Below are positions 45,801 through 53,906 of a DNA stretch of 64,000 nucleotides, in pieces. The position numbers and the translations under genes were made by a program. Source of the DNA: Capillibacterium thermochitinicola. GTDB taxonomy: Bacteria > Bacillota > UBA4882 > UBA10575. The notes beneath the pieces were generated by a model. That model ran no database searches and was not told where the DNA came from. It worked only from the letters and a program-made list of their open reading frames with translations. Location of the stretch: contig NZ_JAAKDE010000008.1 in the NCBI RefSeq assembly GCF_013664685.1, forward strand, positions 53,589 through 117,588. Direction: 5' to 3'. Every line of letters begins with the position of its first letter. Within the stretch, counting starts at the first letter, position 1.

Positions 45801-46455
45801 CGCCCACCCGCGCCAGGAGATTTTAAGGCTGAAGACGCAGATGAAAGCGCTCGAGCCCGTTAATCTGCAGGCGATTGAGGATTATCAAAATTTAAAGCAG
45901 CGGGTTGATTTCCTCTCCCAGCAGTTGACCGACCTGACCACGGCCCGGGAATCGTTGCACAAAGTGATTGACGAGATCGAAAAGACAATCAAGAAGCAGT
46001 TTACCGCCACCTTTGCTCAGATCCGGAGGGAGTTTATCGAGCTCTTTGAGCGCTTATTCTCAGGGGGAAAAGCCGATTTACAGTTGACCGATCCGGATCA
46101 ACCTCTGGAATCGGGGATTGAGATTTTGGCGCAGCCGCCCGGGAAGCGCCTGCAGAATTTATCCCTGCTTTCCGGTGGGGAACGGGCGATGACGGCGATT
46201 GCCCTGCTGTTTGCGATTCTCCGGGTGAAACCCTCTCCGTTTTGTATTTTGGATGAGATTGATGCCACTTTGGACGGGGCCAATGTGCAACGTTTCACCG
46301 AGCTCTTGCGGATCTTCAGTAAAGAACTGCAATTTATCGTCATCACCCACCGACGGGGAACGATGGAAGTGGCCGATGTCCTTTACGGCGTAACGATGGA
46401 AGAGAAAGGAATCAGCAAACTAATCTCGCTCGAATTAAAGGAAGATGCCAGTTAA
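42898..46455 (+). CDS. smc: Chromosome segregation protein SMC
   Basis: A condensin ATPase of 1185 residues. The start is TTG 42898, seven bases after GGGAGG; the frame continues upstream without a site. The N-terminal head has Walker A GPNGSGKSNIADSL (about 31-44). The Q-loop region follows, then a coiled coil (about 165-500), the hinge around 520-670 (HGVVADLIRPEPGYELALEV), and a second coiled coil to about 1015. The C-terminal head has signature LSGGERAMTAIALLFAI near 1092 and Walker B PFCILDEIDATLD. ftsY follows 11 bases later, the usual Bacillota order after rnc. Confidence 0.98.
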   Translation: MHLKRLEIHGFKSFADRINLVFKPGITAIVGPNGSGKSNIADSLRWVMGETNLRNIRGTKTDDVIFSGSEERKPLGMAEVTLVLDNTDQTLPLDYTEVAVTRRVYRSGESEFLINRVPVRLRDIQELFFDTGLGKEAYSVISQGKIDAILSVRPEDRRSVFEEAAGIMRYKVKKNLTLKKLGETENNILRIEDLLQELRAQLDPLSVQAEKASLYIDLRENLKKIEINHSYREINTINENLQTLEAAQKEKQQALTALQSEAEVLAEKVQEEKARATALETELQARQKKLMEGLAQRERVTGELNLYTERKRSLQNRQEELTGNLAALQEKSELLAEKQEQLRQSATEIESEKNRLAGAVKDLERTLAEKEEKIKELRNKLGEKKNLYTEKLAADSVLKQQISEAGAQKAFRREKEVELRTELELTLKEMAETEKRLRTIKAKLETLRQEAEEAKAEERQLAAALQKHQTYLAERVQKNQEIRERLRGLESKITVLTEMERSHQGYYQGVKALLQATREPFHQEIHGVVADLIRPEPGYELALEVALGSALQNLVITHHRHAGQAIEYLKQHRLGRATFLPLNLIEGKPDRFGEYKSILAQYNSRPATETVSYDRQYQAVVSHLLSGTLIAPDFKTAVAVAEKTGKQFRVVTLEGELIAPGGAITGGNLERRESGLLSRKGEIRRLKEEKQSLLAFLERGLNEENKLQTELKELSRQYEEKRNRGQEISLQQNSFLKDMEVLNAGYQRVVKQRDGLETALQKLGDELTAQEFTVNQLQEKLMRSATEIELITAEIRTLEEQEGVLVQEREQCLKDLSTLSSRLAGVQQEWVGKQENLQELSRNLEELQNEVARQERELLRATEELRRLEEERAQLEAAMAKTAQELTAEETELQQRRAEWQAALDHVNQMELNLRQQQKLEGELLTELHRLELQINRLNINRDNLTANLTEVYGEDWWQEVQTDWALPAHPRQEILRLKTQMKALEPVNLQAIEDYQNLKQRVDFLSQQLTDLTTARESLHKVIDEIEKTIKKQFTATFAQIRREFIELFERLFSGGKADLQLTDPDQPLESGIEILAQPPGKRLQNLSLLSGGERAMTAIALLFAILRVKPSPFCILDEIDATLDGANVQRFTELLRIFSKELQFIVITHRRGTMEVADVLYGVTMEEKGISKLISLELKEDAS

Positions 46456-46466
46456 GGAGGGGAAGA

Positions 46467-47402
46467 ATGGCCGACAGTTTAGTTGCTCGTTTAAAAGCAA
46501 GTTTAAATAAAACCCGCCAGAAACTTTTAGGCCCATTGGAAGAGGCGGTTCAGTTCCATAAAAGGATCAGTCCCGAGTTTTATGAAGAGTTGGAAGAGAT
46601 CCTGATCACCTCCGATGTGGGGATGAAGACCACCATGCTCCTGATGGAGAAACTGAAAGCGAAGGTGAAAGCCGAACGGGTCGACGATACCGAAGCCGTC
46701 CTCGGTTACCTCCATACGATCATCACCGAACTGCTGTCGGTACCACCGCCGGCGGTGCTCGATAGTGATTCGCCTTTGGCGATTCTGGTGGCTGGCGTGA
46801 ACGGGGTCGGCAAGACCACTTCCATTGCGAAGTTGACCGCCCACTACAAAGAGAAGGGCAAATCCTGCCTACTGGTGGCGGGGGATACCTTCCGGGCGGC
46901 CGCCATCGATCAATTGGCGATCTGGGCAAAGCGGACCGGGGCCGATTTGGTCAGTCACCAAGCGGGGGCTGATCCGGGGGCGGTTGCTTTTGATGGAATT
47001 TCGGCGGCCAACGCCCGCAAGACCGATGTGGTCATCTTTGATACGGCCGGGCGATTACACACCAAGGTTAATCTAATGTCCGAATTACAAAAGGTTCACC
47101 GGGTAGTCACCCAGAATCTGGGCCCCAGGCAATTGGTTAAATTTTTGGTCCTGGATGCGACTACGGGGCAAAATGCCTTGGAGCAGGCGCGTGTCTTTCA
47201 TGAGGCGATCGGCATAGATGGAATTATCCTGACCAAGCTGGACGGTACGGCTAAAGGCGGAATTGTGCTGGCGATTGTGGTCGAATTGGGACTGCCCATT
47301 GTTTGGTTGGGCATCGGTGAGAAAGCCGAAGATTTACGCCGCTTTGACGCCGCAGAGTTTGCTACGGCGCTGTTGGGCCACGAGGAGGAGCCAAAAGCTT
47401 AA
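46467..47402 (+). CDS. ftsY: Signal recognition particle receptor FtsY
   Basis: A 311-residue SRP GTPase without an N-terminal acidic A domain, as in many Bacillota. The N domain helices occupy residues 1-95. The G domain has G1 GVNGVGKTTSIAKL near 112, AGDTFRAAAIDQL near 140, G3 DTAGRLHTK near 192 and G4 TKLDGTAKGG near 255. It docks the SRP-ribosome complex at the membrane. The stop overlaps tail to tail with the minus-strand DUF4363 gene. Confidence 0.97.
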   Translation: MADSLVARLKASLNKTRQKLLGPLEEAVQFHKRISPEFYEELEEILITSDVGMKTTMLLMEKLKAKVKAERVDDTEAVLGYLHTIITELLSVPPPAVLDSDSPLAILVAGVNGVGKTTSIAKLTAHYKEKGKSCLLVAGDTFRAAAIDQLAIWAKRTGADLVSHQAGADPGAVAFDGISAANARKTDVVIFDTAGRLHTKVNLMSELQKVHRVVTQNLGPRQLVKFLVLDATTGQNALEQARVFHEAIGIDGIILTKLDGTAKGGIVLAIVVELGLPIVWLGIGEKAEDLRRFDAAEFATALLGHEEEPKA

Positions 47403-47779
47403 AAAAGGTTTTCTAAATTTAGACGGAGTTGGTCGGGAATACGGTAGATGATCTGTTTTAATTCGGCGATGCCGCTTAAAGCCAGGACCGGCGCGTTGTT
47501 GTCCAGGAAGGCTTTTGTCCGCGCCAGCGCCACCTCAAAATCGTCCATATCATGGTGATCGATGAGGAGAACCCAGAAGTTACGCGCTTTGACCCAGAGT
47601 TGATTGATGACCTGTAGTTGGGTGGCGATTGTTTCTTGATCGGCGTTTTTAACATAGGTGGCCAGTCGCTCGAGTTCCGTGAGGATCACTTCCGCCTGTT
47701 TGGCAATGATGATTTCCGTATACCAACCAAAGGCCAAAAAAAAGAGAAAAAAGATGATCACACCGGTGAAAACCTTCAT
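47399..47779 (-). CDS. DUF4363-like small membrane-anchored protein
   Basis: A 126-residue protein starting at ATG 47779 (AGAGGC upstream). An N-terminal membrane helix (VFTGVIIFFLFFLAFGW) is followed by a helical domain of about 100 residues with the pattern of DUF4363: evenly spaced Leu and polar residues, ending LKQIIYRIPDQLRLNLENLF. It overlaps the end of the DUF421 gene by four bases (ATGA), so they are translationally coupled. The function is unknown; DUF421-DUF4363 pairs recur in sporulating Bacillota and may act together. Confidence 0.75.
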   Translation of the reverse strand: MKVFTGVIIFFLFFLAFGWYTEIIIAKQAEVILTELERLATYVKNADQETIATQLQVINQLWVKARNFWVLLIDHHDMDDFEVALARTKAFLDNNAPVLALSGIAELKQIIYRIPDQLRLNLENLF

Positions 47780-48477
47780 TTTTGCCTCTGCTTCTCCTTT
47801 TTCGTTTGCGGTTTCGTCTGGCAGTAAAAGCGGCCGCGGGTGTCGAGCATCGCGATTAAGACGGTGCGCGGATCGGTGACGCCTTGTTTTTTTAGTTCCT
47901 TCTGGAGCCACTGGTGGTTAAGTCCGGCCCGTACCAGATTGGCGGTTTCGATCTTGCCGTCGAGGATTAACGCGAGCGGCCTTCTTTCCGGTGTGGCCGG
48001 CAATTTGAGATCGGCCAGGGTCACCGGGCGTTTTTCCGCCTTGGGGAAAACCGTCAAACTCCCGTTTGTTTCCAGCAGTGCATCCTCGATCTCGTCAAGG
48101 TTAAAATAGCCCTGGGAACGCAGTTGTTCCAAAAGGTCATTGACATGATACAGGTTACTCTGCATTTCGGCCCAGTTGATCTTCCCCTTTTCGATGATGG
48201 GGCTCGGTTTGCCGCAGAGAATCCGGCGAAAGGTTAGACTTTTCAGCGACCAGTAGGAGAAGACGACCTGGACCAGAAGGAGGGTGAGGACGGGGATCAC
48301 GCCGCTAAACAAGGATAAACCCCGGTCTTGCATGGGTACGGCGACTAAATCTGCGATCATGATGGTTATTACAAATTCATAGGGTTGTAACTCGCCGATT
48401 TGTCGTTTTCCCATTAAACGGGTGACGACAACGACCAAAAGGTAGAGGAAGAGGGTGCGCACAAAAATGATCAGCAT
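47776..48477 (-). CDS. DUF421/YetF-type membrane protein
   Basis: A 233-residue protein with three N-terminal membrane helices (about residues 2-20, 33-50 and 58-78), including the family start TRLMGKRQIGELQPYEFVIT. A cytoplasmic DUF421 domain follows, with GKPSPIIEKGKINWAEMQSN near 88-107. YetF-like proteins occur widely in spore-formers, with roles proposed in spore germination or the envelope but not proven. AAGGAGG precedes the ATG. Confidence 0.9.
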   Translation of the reverse strand: MLIIFVRTLFLYLLVVVVTRLMGKRQIGELQPYEFVITIMIADLVAVPMQDRGLSLFSGVIPVLTLLLVQVVFSYWSLKSLTFRRILCGKPSPIIEKGKINWAEMQSNLYHVNDLLEQLRSQGYFNLDEIEDALLETNGSLTVFPKAEKRPVTLADLKLPATPERRPLALILDGKIETANLVRAGLNHQWLQKELKKQGVTDPRTVLIAMLDTRGRFYCQTKPQTKKEKQRQK

Positions 48478-48779
48478 TTTGACCTCCTTATTTTTTTATT
48501 ATTAGCACATTGGGCTTGAATCTATACTTTAGCCTTGAATCTCAAATTAGCTGAACCGTGTCAAGATCTTCAAGCCTACGGAGACTTCTGCACCGTCCTG
48601 GTAAACACGGGCTAAGGCATTCCTGCGCATGCGCGACCTACCCACGGGCAACGAGAACCGAACGGCGAGTTTGTATACTATATACTTTTTGTGATGAATG
48701 ATAATGTTATTGACTTAATGATTGGGGAAAAGATATCATTGTGAAATGTAAAATAAATATTGAATGAGGGGGATTTTTT
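48478..48779 (+). promoter_or_regulatory. Divergent intergenic region upstream of gdh, with promoter
   Basis: These 302 bases contain a promoter for glutamate dehydrogenase: TTGACT (48710-48715), 18 bases, TATCAT (48734-48739). A direct repeat of the octamer CTTGAATC (48512-48519 and 48534-48541) lies near the DUF421 start. From about 48550 to 48665 the sequence is strikingly GC-rich between AT-rich flanks; its nature is unclear (see findings). Confidence 0.5.
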
Positions 48780-50030
48780 ATGCAGCAGCAGATTAGTCCG
48801 CTGGCTGTGGCGCAACGGCAACTTGATCTGGCAGCCGAAAAATTGAAACTGGATCCGAATATCCATGCCATCCTGAGAGAACCGGCCCGGGTTTTGGAAG
48901 TAAATTTTCCGGTCCGGATGGATGATGGTTCGGTTCGTGTTTTCAAAGGTTTCCGGGCCCAACATAATAACGCGCTTGGTCCGGCCAAGGGCGGAATCCG
49001 TTTTCATCCGCAAGTGACGATGGAAGAAGTGAAGGCGCTTTCCATGTGGATGACTTTCAAATGTGGTGTTTTGGGTCTGCCCTACGGTGGCGGCAAAGGT
49101 GGGGTCGTCGTTGACCCGCAGACGCTGTCCCAAGGTGAACTGGAGCGGCTTAGCCGGGCCTATATCGGTGCGATCTCCGCACTGGTCGGTCCGGATCAGG
49201 ATATTCCGGCTCCTGATGTCAATACCAATCCGCAGATCATGGCCTGGATGATGGATGAGTTCAGTAAATATAAAGGCGGGATCACTTATCCGGGCGTAGT
49301 TACCGGGAAACCGATTATCGTCGGCGGTTCCCTTGGCCGGGGCGAAGCAACCGGCCGGGGGTGTGTGATCATCATTCGGGAAACGGCCAAACGGTTGGGG
49401 ATTGATCTGAAGACGGCAACCGCGGCCATTCAAGGGTTTGGTAATGTGGGTAGTGCGACCGCCCGGTTTTTGGCCAAGGAAGGGGTAAAGATCATCGCTA
49501 TTATGGAGATTGACGGCGGGATCTACAATAAGGACGGGATTGATCCGGAGGCCCTTTTGGCCTACCGGGCACAACATGGGACCATTACCACCTTCCCCGG
49601 TTGCGAGCCCATCGATAACGAAACGTTATTCGCCTTGGACTGCGATATTCTGGTTCCGGCGGCGTTGGAGAATCAGATTACCCATGAAAACGCCGACCGA
49701 ATTAAAGCAAAGATTGTGGCCGAAGCCGCTAACGGGCCAACCACCCCGGAAGCTGACGAAATCCTGGACAAGAAGGGGATCTTTTTAACGCCGGATATTT
49801 TAACGAACGCGGGTGGCGTTACCGTCTCCTATTTTGAATGGGTGCAGAATATTATGAACTACTACTGGACCGCCGAGGAGATTAACACCCGGTTGGAACA
49901 GAAGATGGTGGAAGCCTTTGACCGGATCTACCAGATGAGCCAGGAGTATGGGGTTGGGATGCGGATGGCTGCCTACATGTATTCCATTGCCCGGTTGGCC
50001 GAGGCCATCAAAGTGCGCGGTTGGGCATAA
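48780..50030 (+). CDS. gdhA: Glutamate dehydrogenase (Glu/Leu/Phe/Val family)
   Basis: A 416-residue enzyme interconverting glutamate with 2-oxoglutarate and ammonia. The N-terminal domain has the substrate Lys in GPAKGGIRFHP near 66 and the active-site segment LPYGGGKGGVVVDP near 99. The Rossmann domain starts with QGFGNVGSATARFL near 220, and NAGGVTVSYFEWVQN is near 343. These fit the hexameric NAD(P) glutamate dehydrogenases of Bacillota. NfnAB follow, suggesting a link to NADPH supply. A strong terminator follows the gene. Confidence 0.95.
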   Translation: MQQQISPLAVAQRQLDLAAEKLKLDPNIHAILREPARVLEVNFPVRMDDGSVRVFKGFRAQHNNALGPAKGGIRFHPQVTMEEVKALSMWMTFKCGVLGLPYGGGKGGVVVDPQTLSQGELERLSRAYIGAISALVGPDQDIPAPDVNTNPQIMAWMMDEFSKYKGGITYPGVVTGKPIIVGGSLGRGEATGRGCVIIIRETAKRLGIDLKTATAAIQGFGNVGSATARFLAKEGVKIIAIMEIDGGIYNKDGIDPEALLAYRAQHGTITTFPGCEPIDNETLFALDCDILVPAALENQITHENADRIKAKIVAEAANGPTTPEADEILDKKGIFLTPDILTNAGGVTVSYFEWVQNIMNYYWTAEEINTRLEQKMVEAFDRIYQMSQEYGVGMRMAAYMYSIARLAEAIKVRGWA

Positions 50031-50034
50031 AGCG

Positions 50035-50067
50035 AAAAAAAGCGGGGTTTTCCCGCTTTTTTCGTTT
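50035..50067 (+). terminator. Terminator after gdhA
   Basis: The stem AAAAAAGCGGG / CCCGCTTTTTT spans about 50035-50062 around a short GTTTT loop and runs into T-rich sequence. Confidence 0.85.
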
Positions 50068-50164
50068 TTATCCCTCGCTTGGCTGGTTTCGATAAAATTC
50101 GATACAAAGAACAAAGACTTGACAAATGACTTGACCATAGTTTGATGACCGACAACGGTTTCCA

Positions 50165-50192
50165 TTGCATTTCAAAACCGGCATGTTATAAT
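50165..50192 (+). promoter_or_regulatory. Promoter of the nfnAB operon, with long leader
   Basis: TTGCAT at 50165-50170 and an extended -10 (TGTTATAAT, TATAAT at 50187-50192) with a 16-base spacer. The following leader of about 165 bases (50199-50364) contains no gene. A second -10-like TACAAT lies near 50304. Confidence 0.55.
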
Positions 50193-50364
50193 GGGAATGG
50201 GCATTTACCCCGGTGAAAAGCCGCCAATTGTTCTACAGCGTCATTACTGGTTCTTTTTGCGGAGAAGGATGGTAAACGGTTTTCAAAACAAACAATAAAT
50301 GTTACAATAATCGATGACCAATTTTGTTTCTTAATTAACAATAACCAATTTGGAGGAGAACGAA

Positions 50365-51198
50365 GTGAAAATAATCGACAAAAAACAACTTGCACCAGAG
50401 ATCGTGAGATTTATCGTGGAAGCTCCTCAGATCGCCAAAAAAGCCCAACCGGGACATTTTATTATTTTACGGTATAAAGAAAACGGCGAACGGATCCCGT
50501 TAACCATTGCCGATTACAACCGGGAAAAGGGGACGATCACCTTGGTTTGCCAGGGGATCGGGAAGAGCACTTATGAGATCAACCGGATGGAAGTGGGTGA
50601 CTCCTTCTTAGACCTTTTGGGGCCTTTAGGGAAAGCCTACCCCATTAAAAAACTGGGCACCGTTGTCTGCGTCGCCGGCGGCTTGGGGGTTGCGCCCCTT
50701 TACCCGAAAGCCAAAGCTCTGTATGAAGCGGGGAACAGAATTATCAGTCTGATTGGCGCCCAGCGGAAAGAACTGTTGATCATGACCGAAGAGATGGCCG
50801 CGATCAGCGCGGAGATCCACTTCAGTACCGATGACGGCAGTTTTGGCCACCATGGTTTCATCACCGAACCCCTCCGTCAGGTACTGGCCCGCGAAAAGGT
50901 GGATGAAGTGGTGGCGGTGGGGCCGGTGCCGATGATGGCCTCTGCGGTAAAGGTGGCCCGGGAGTTCAATGTTCCGGTGGTTGTGAGTTTGAATGCGTTG
51001 ATGGTTGATGGCACCGGCATGTGCGGTGGTTGCCGGGTTACGGTGGGCGGTGAAACCAAATTCTGCTGCGTGGACGGGCCGACTTTTGACGGTGCTGCCG
51101 TGGATTTTCAGGAACTGCTCATGCGCCAACGCTACTACCAGGAACAGGAGAAAGAAGCATTTCACCGTTGCAAACTAGAGGAGGCAGGACAAGAATGA
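50365..51198 (+). CDS. nfnA: NfnA-type ferredoxin-NADP reductase subunit
   Basis: A 277-residue FNR-fold protein starting at GTG 50365, seven bases after GGAGGAG. The FAD-binding first half includes QPGHFIILRY and RIPLTIADYN near 31-55. The nucleotide-binding half has VCVAGGLGVAPLYPKAKAL near 102. A C-terminal [2Fe-2S] segment has MCGGCRVTVGGETKFCCVDG near 220-240. In clostridia NfnA pairs with NfnB in electron-bifurcating NADH-dependent ferredoxin:NADP oxidoreductase; NADPH-sulfide dehydrogenase or glutamate synthase helpers are alternatives. The stop overlaps nfnB (ATGA). Confidence 0.9.
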   Translation: MKIIDKKQLAPEIVRFIVEAPQIAKKAQPGHFIILRYKENGERIPLTIADYNREKGTITLVCQGIGKSTYEINRMEVGDSFLDLLGPLGKAYPIKKLGTVVCVAGGLGVAPLYPKAKALYEAGNRIISLIGAQRKELLIMTEEMAAISAEIHFSTDDGSFGHHGFITEPLRQVLAREKVDEVVAVGPVPMMASAVKVAREFNVPVVVSLNALMVDGTGMCGGCRVTVGGETKFCCVDGPTFDGAAVDFQELLMRQRYYQEQEKEAFHRCKLEEAGQE

Positions 51199-52589
51199 GA
51201 CAACAAATGCCGAAACAAGACCCGGCAGTCCGAAGGACCAACTTTGATGAAGTCGCTCTTGGTTTCACCGCCGAGCAGGCGCTGGCCGAAGCAAAGCGGT
51301 GTTTGAATTGTAAAAAACCCCTTTGTGTGCAAGGCTGTCCGGTGGAGATTGATATTCCGCAGTTTATTACGTTACTGGTTGCCGGCAAGCCGGATCAAGC
51401 GCTGGCCAAGATCAAAGAGAAGAACAGTCTGCCCGCCATTTGCGGTCGGGTCTGTCCCCAGGAAAACCAGTGTGAAAAGCAGTGTGTTTTGGGGCGGAAG
51501 GGCGAGCCGGTAGCAATCGGTGCTTTAGAGCGGTACTGTGCCGATTGGGGCCGGGCCAACCAGGCCGTGGAACCGAGCTGTGAGCCGGAATGCGCCGTGA
51601 AAGGAAAAGTGGCGGTGGTCGGTTCCGGTCCGGCGGGACTGACGGCGGCGGCCGATTTAGCCTTGATGGGCTATAGAGCCACCCTTTTTGAATCACTCCA
51701 TGCCCCCGGCGGGGTCTTGCGTTACGGCATTCCCGAGTTCAGGTTACCGAAGGCCATTGTTGACTATGAAGTGGGGAATCTGAAGAAACTGGGTGTCGAG
51801 ATTAAAACCAACGTTTTGGTCGGCAAGACCATTACCATCGAAGAATTGTTTGCCACCGGTTATGAAGCCGTGTTCATTGGGACGGGGGCCGGGCTTCCGT
51901 ATTTCCTGGATATTCCCGGCGAAAACTTGAACGGCGTCTATTCGGCCAATGAATTCCTCACCCGGGTTAACTTGATGAAAGCCTATCTTTTTCCGGAATA
52001 CGACACCCCGGTCCGCATCGGGAAACGGGTTGCGGTGGTTGGGGCCGGGAACGTGGCGATGGACGCGGCACGTACGGCCTTACGGCTCGGGGCGGAGACC
52101 GTGAGCATTGTTTACCGGCGTTCCCGCGCCGAGATGCCCGCCCGCCGGGAAGAGATTGAAAACGCCGAAGAGGAAGGGGTTGTCTTCCGACTGCTTACCA
52201 ACCCGGTTCGCCTGGAAGGGGATGAGCGCGGCAATCTGACGACCATGATCTGTCAAAAAATGGCCCTTGGGGAACCGGACGCCTCCGGACGCCGAAGACC
52301 GGTGCCAATTCCCGGTTCGGAAGAGGAACTGCCGGTGGACACGGTGATCGTAGCCGTCGGTCAAGGACCTAACCCCATTCTCCTGCAAGCGACCACCGGT
52401 TTAGCATTGAACAAACGAGGTTATATCGAAGTGGATCCGGAGACCATGATGACCAGTATTCCGGGGGTCTTTGCCGGTGGAGATATCGTTACCGGTGCGG
52501 CGACTGTGATTGCGGCCATGGGGGCCGGGAAGAAGGCGGCCCGGGCCATCGACCGGTATTTGGCGGCGAAGAAAGAGGCTGGAAAATAA
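51195..52589 (+). CDS. nfnB: NfnB-type NADPH/ferredoxin subunit (GltD-like)
   Basis: A 464-residue flavoprotein. Its N-terminal iron-sulfur domain carries the cysteines of two [4Fe-4S] sites: CLNCKKPLCVQGCPVEIDIP near 35-54 and CGRVCPQENQCEKQC near 87-101. An FAD-binding motif GSGPAGLTAAADLALMG (near 146) and an NAD(P)-binding motif GAGNVAMDAARTALRLGAE (near 284) follow, with the GGDIVTGAATV end motif. Members act as NfnB or as the small subunit of glutamate synthase (GltD). The adjacent NfnA subunit supports NfnB. ATG 51195 overlaps the nfnA stop. Confidence 0.9.
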   Translation: MRQQMPKQDPAVRRTNFDEVALGFTAEQALAEAKRCLNCKKPLCVQGCPVEIDIPQFITLLVAGKPDQALAKIKEKNSLPAICGRVCPQENQCEKQCVLGRKGEPVAIGALERYCADWGRANQAVEPSCEPECAVKGKVAVVGSGPAGLTAAADLALMGYRATLFESLHAPGGVLRYGIPEFRLPKAIVDYEVGNLKKLGVEIKTNVLVGKTITIEELFATGYEAVFIGTGAGLPYFLDIPGENLNGVYSANEFLTRVNLMKAYLFPEYDTPVRIGKRVAVVGAGNVAMDAARTALRLGAETVSIVYRRSRAEMPARREEIENAEEEGVVFRLLTNPVRLEGDERGNLTTMICQKMALGEPDASGRRRPVPIPGSEEELPVDTVIVAVGQGPNPILLQATTGLALNKRGYIEVDPETMMTSIPGVFAGGDIVTGAATVIAAMGAGKKAARAIDRYLAAKKEAGK

Positions 52590-52649
52590 GGATGAAATCA
52601 TTACGCACTCCGGAAACCATGCATGGATAAGGCATCAACTACCCGCACA

Positions 52650-52681
52650 AAAAGGGGCCGCCGTCAAGCGCGGCCCCTTTT
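52650..52681 (+). terminator. Terminator after nfnB
   Basis: A 12-base-pair stem AAAAGGGGCCGC / GCGGCCCCTTTT (52650-52661 and 52670-52681). It sits between the plus-strand nfn operon and the converging lipoprotein gene, and its A/T ends would allow use on both strands. Confidence 0.85.
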
Positions 52682-52738
52682 CAATTTACCGGTTACGCGT
52701 TGATCTTTGCTGTATTTTTCATTTAAACAATACGGCCG

Positions 52739-53770
52739 TTATTCCTCGTCAAAAGGCCAGTAAAGAGTGGGAGTCCAAAGACTGTTGTTTCCCCCTTGGT
52801 CATAACTGCTTACGGCGTAACCAAGGCGGCTCTGCGCATAATCGGCGATTTTTACCTCGCGATCATGGTATACACAGGTGTCGTTGCCGACTTGGGCAAG
52901 AAGAACAAACCGGCCGTCCCGGTTGGTCCGGTAAACATTATAACCGGCCAGATCGGCGTCGAGAACCGGATCCCAGCCGAGCAGAGGCTGACCGTTTGCC
53001 ATGCGTACTTCGAAGTTTTCCGGCGTCGCGGGCGGGAGATCAACCAATCCGGCCACGACTAAACTGGCATCGGCGGTTAGAGCATAGCTTTCTATTTGTC
53101 CCGTTATAATGTCAAACAGTATATAATCGCTTTCATAAAAAGAATTAGATTTGTTCGGGATGTAGATTTGGGCGTTATAGGTTCCCGGCGGCAACAGGAT
53201 TGGCTCCCGGTTTTTCAGCACTTTTCCTTCTAAAATCAAATCAAAGATGGTGGCGCGGTCGGTTGCCGGATCTTCATAAACGTACAGCCGTCCACGGGAG
53301 GCGTCATACCCGGCCGCCAAGAGCGGAGCGACATCCATCGTTATGGATAATTCTCCCGGGGCCAGCCGGATGATGATCAAAAGTTCCGCGTTTTCCCCCG
53401 GCTGAATCGTCTTGGTTGTCACCCCGTAGAGGGACCATTGGTCATCCGCGTCATAGCATTTCACTTCAATCTGCCAGGAGCCCGGGTAGATGGAACCAAT
53501 GGTAATCACATCACCTTCGACATACGGATCGACCGTCTTTGTAATGACCGTTTTTTTACTGCTGATGATGACTGTAACTTTTTTGATCGGTTGATAATGG
53601 GCCATTACGGAAAATTGTTTTTGGTCGGGGGAGGTCTCCGCCCGTTGCAGCCGGAGGGAGAGAGTGCCCAGATCCTGGCCGGGCAGATAAGGTTTGGACA
53701 GACAGCCGCTGTGGCAGAAAAGGCCCAGAGTGAGCAGGACCATAACCCCCACACGCCTCAAACAAGACAT
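52739..53770 (-). CDS. Predicted lipoprotein with beta-sandwich and C-terminal fibronectin-III-like domain
   Basis: A 343-residue protein with an N-terminal lipoprotein signal: a hydrophobic stretch VGVMVLLTLGLFCHSGC, the Cys near residue 23 being the predicted Lgt target. Residues about 35-235 look like one or two all-beta domains (VTVIISSKKTVITKTVDPY). The last roughly 90 residues resemble a fibronectin type III domain (LPPATPENFEVRMANGQPLL and DADLAGYNVYRT). No catalytic motif is seen. It lies downstream of the amidase, separated from it by a terminator. Confidence 0.78.
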   Translation of the reverse strand: MSCLRRVGVMVLLTLGLFCHSGCLSKPYLPGQDLGTLSLRLQRAETSPDQKQFSVMAHYQPIKKVTVIISSKKTVITKTVDPYVEGDVITIGSIYPGSWQIEVKCYDADDQWSLYGVTTKTIQPGENAELLIIIRLAPGELSITMDVAPLLAAGYDASRGRLYVYEDPATDRATIFDLILEGKVLKNREPILLPPGTYNAQIYIPNKSNSFYESDYILFDIITGQIESYALTADASLVVAGLVDLPPATPENFEVRMANGQPLLGWDPVLDADLAGYNVYRTNRDGRFVLLAQVGNDTCVYHDREVKIADYAQSRLGYAVSSYDQGGNNSLWTPTLYWPFDEE

Positions 53771-53871
53771 GATATGTAATCACCACCAATAAAAGTAATA
53801 ACTTAACATAAATATTATACAGAAATTGGAAAAATCCTTTTTTCCTGTTGTGGCGGAGGGGGTCAGTGACG

Positions 53872-53898
53872 TAAAAAAAAGACCGCGGTTAGCGGTCT
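53872..53898 (-). terminator. Terminator of the barrel protein-amidase operon
   Basis: On the minus strand the stem AGACCGC / GCGGTCT (53898-53892 and 53886-53880) with a TAACC loop is followed by a run of eight T. Confidence 0.88.
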
Positions 53899-53906
53899 CC
53901 GTCTGC

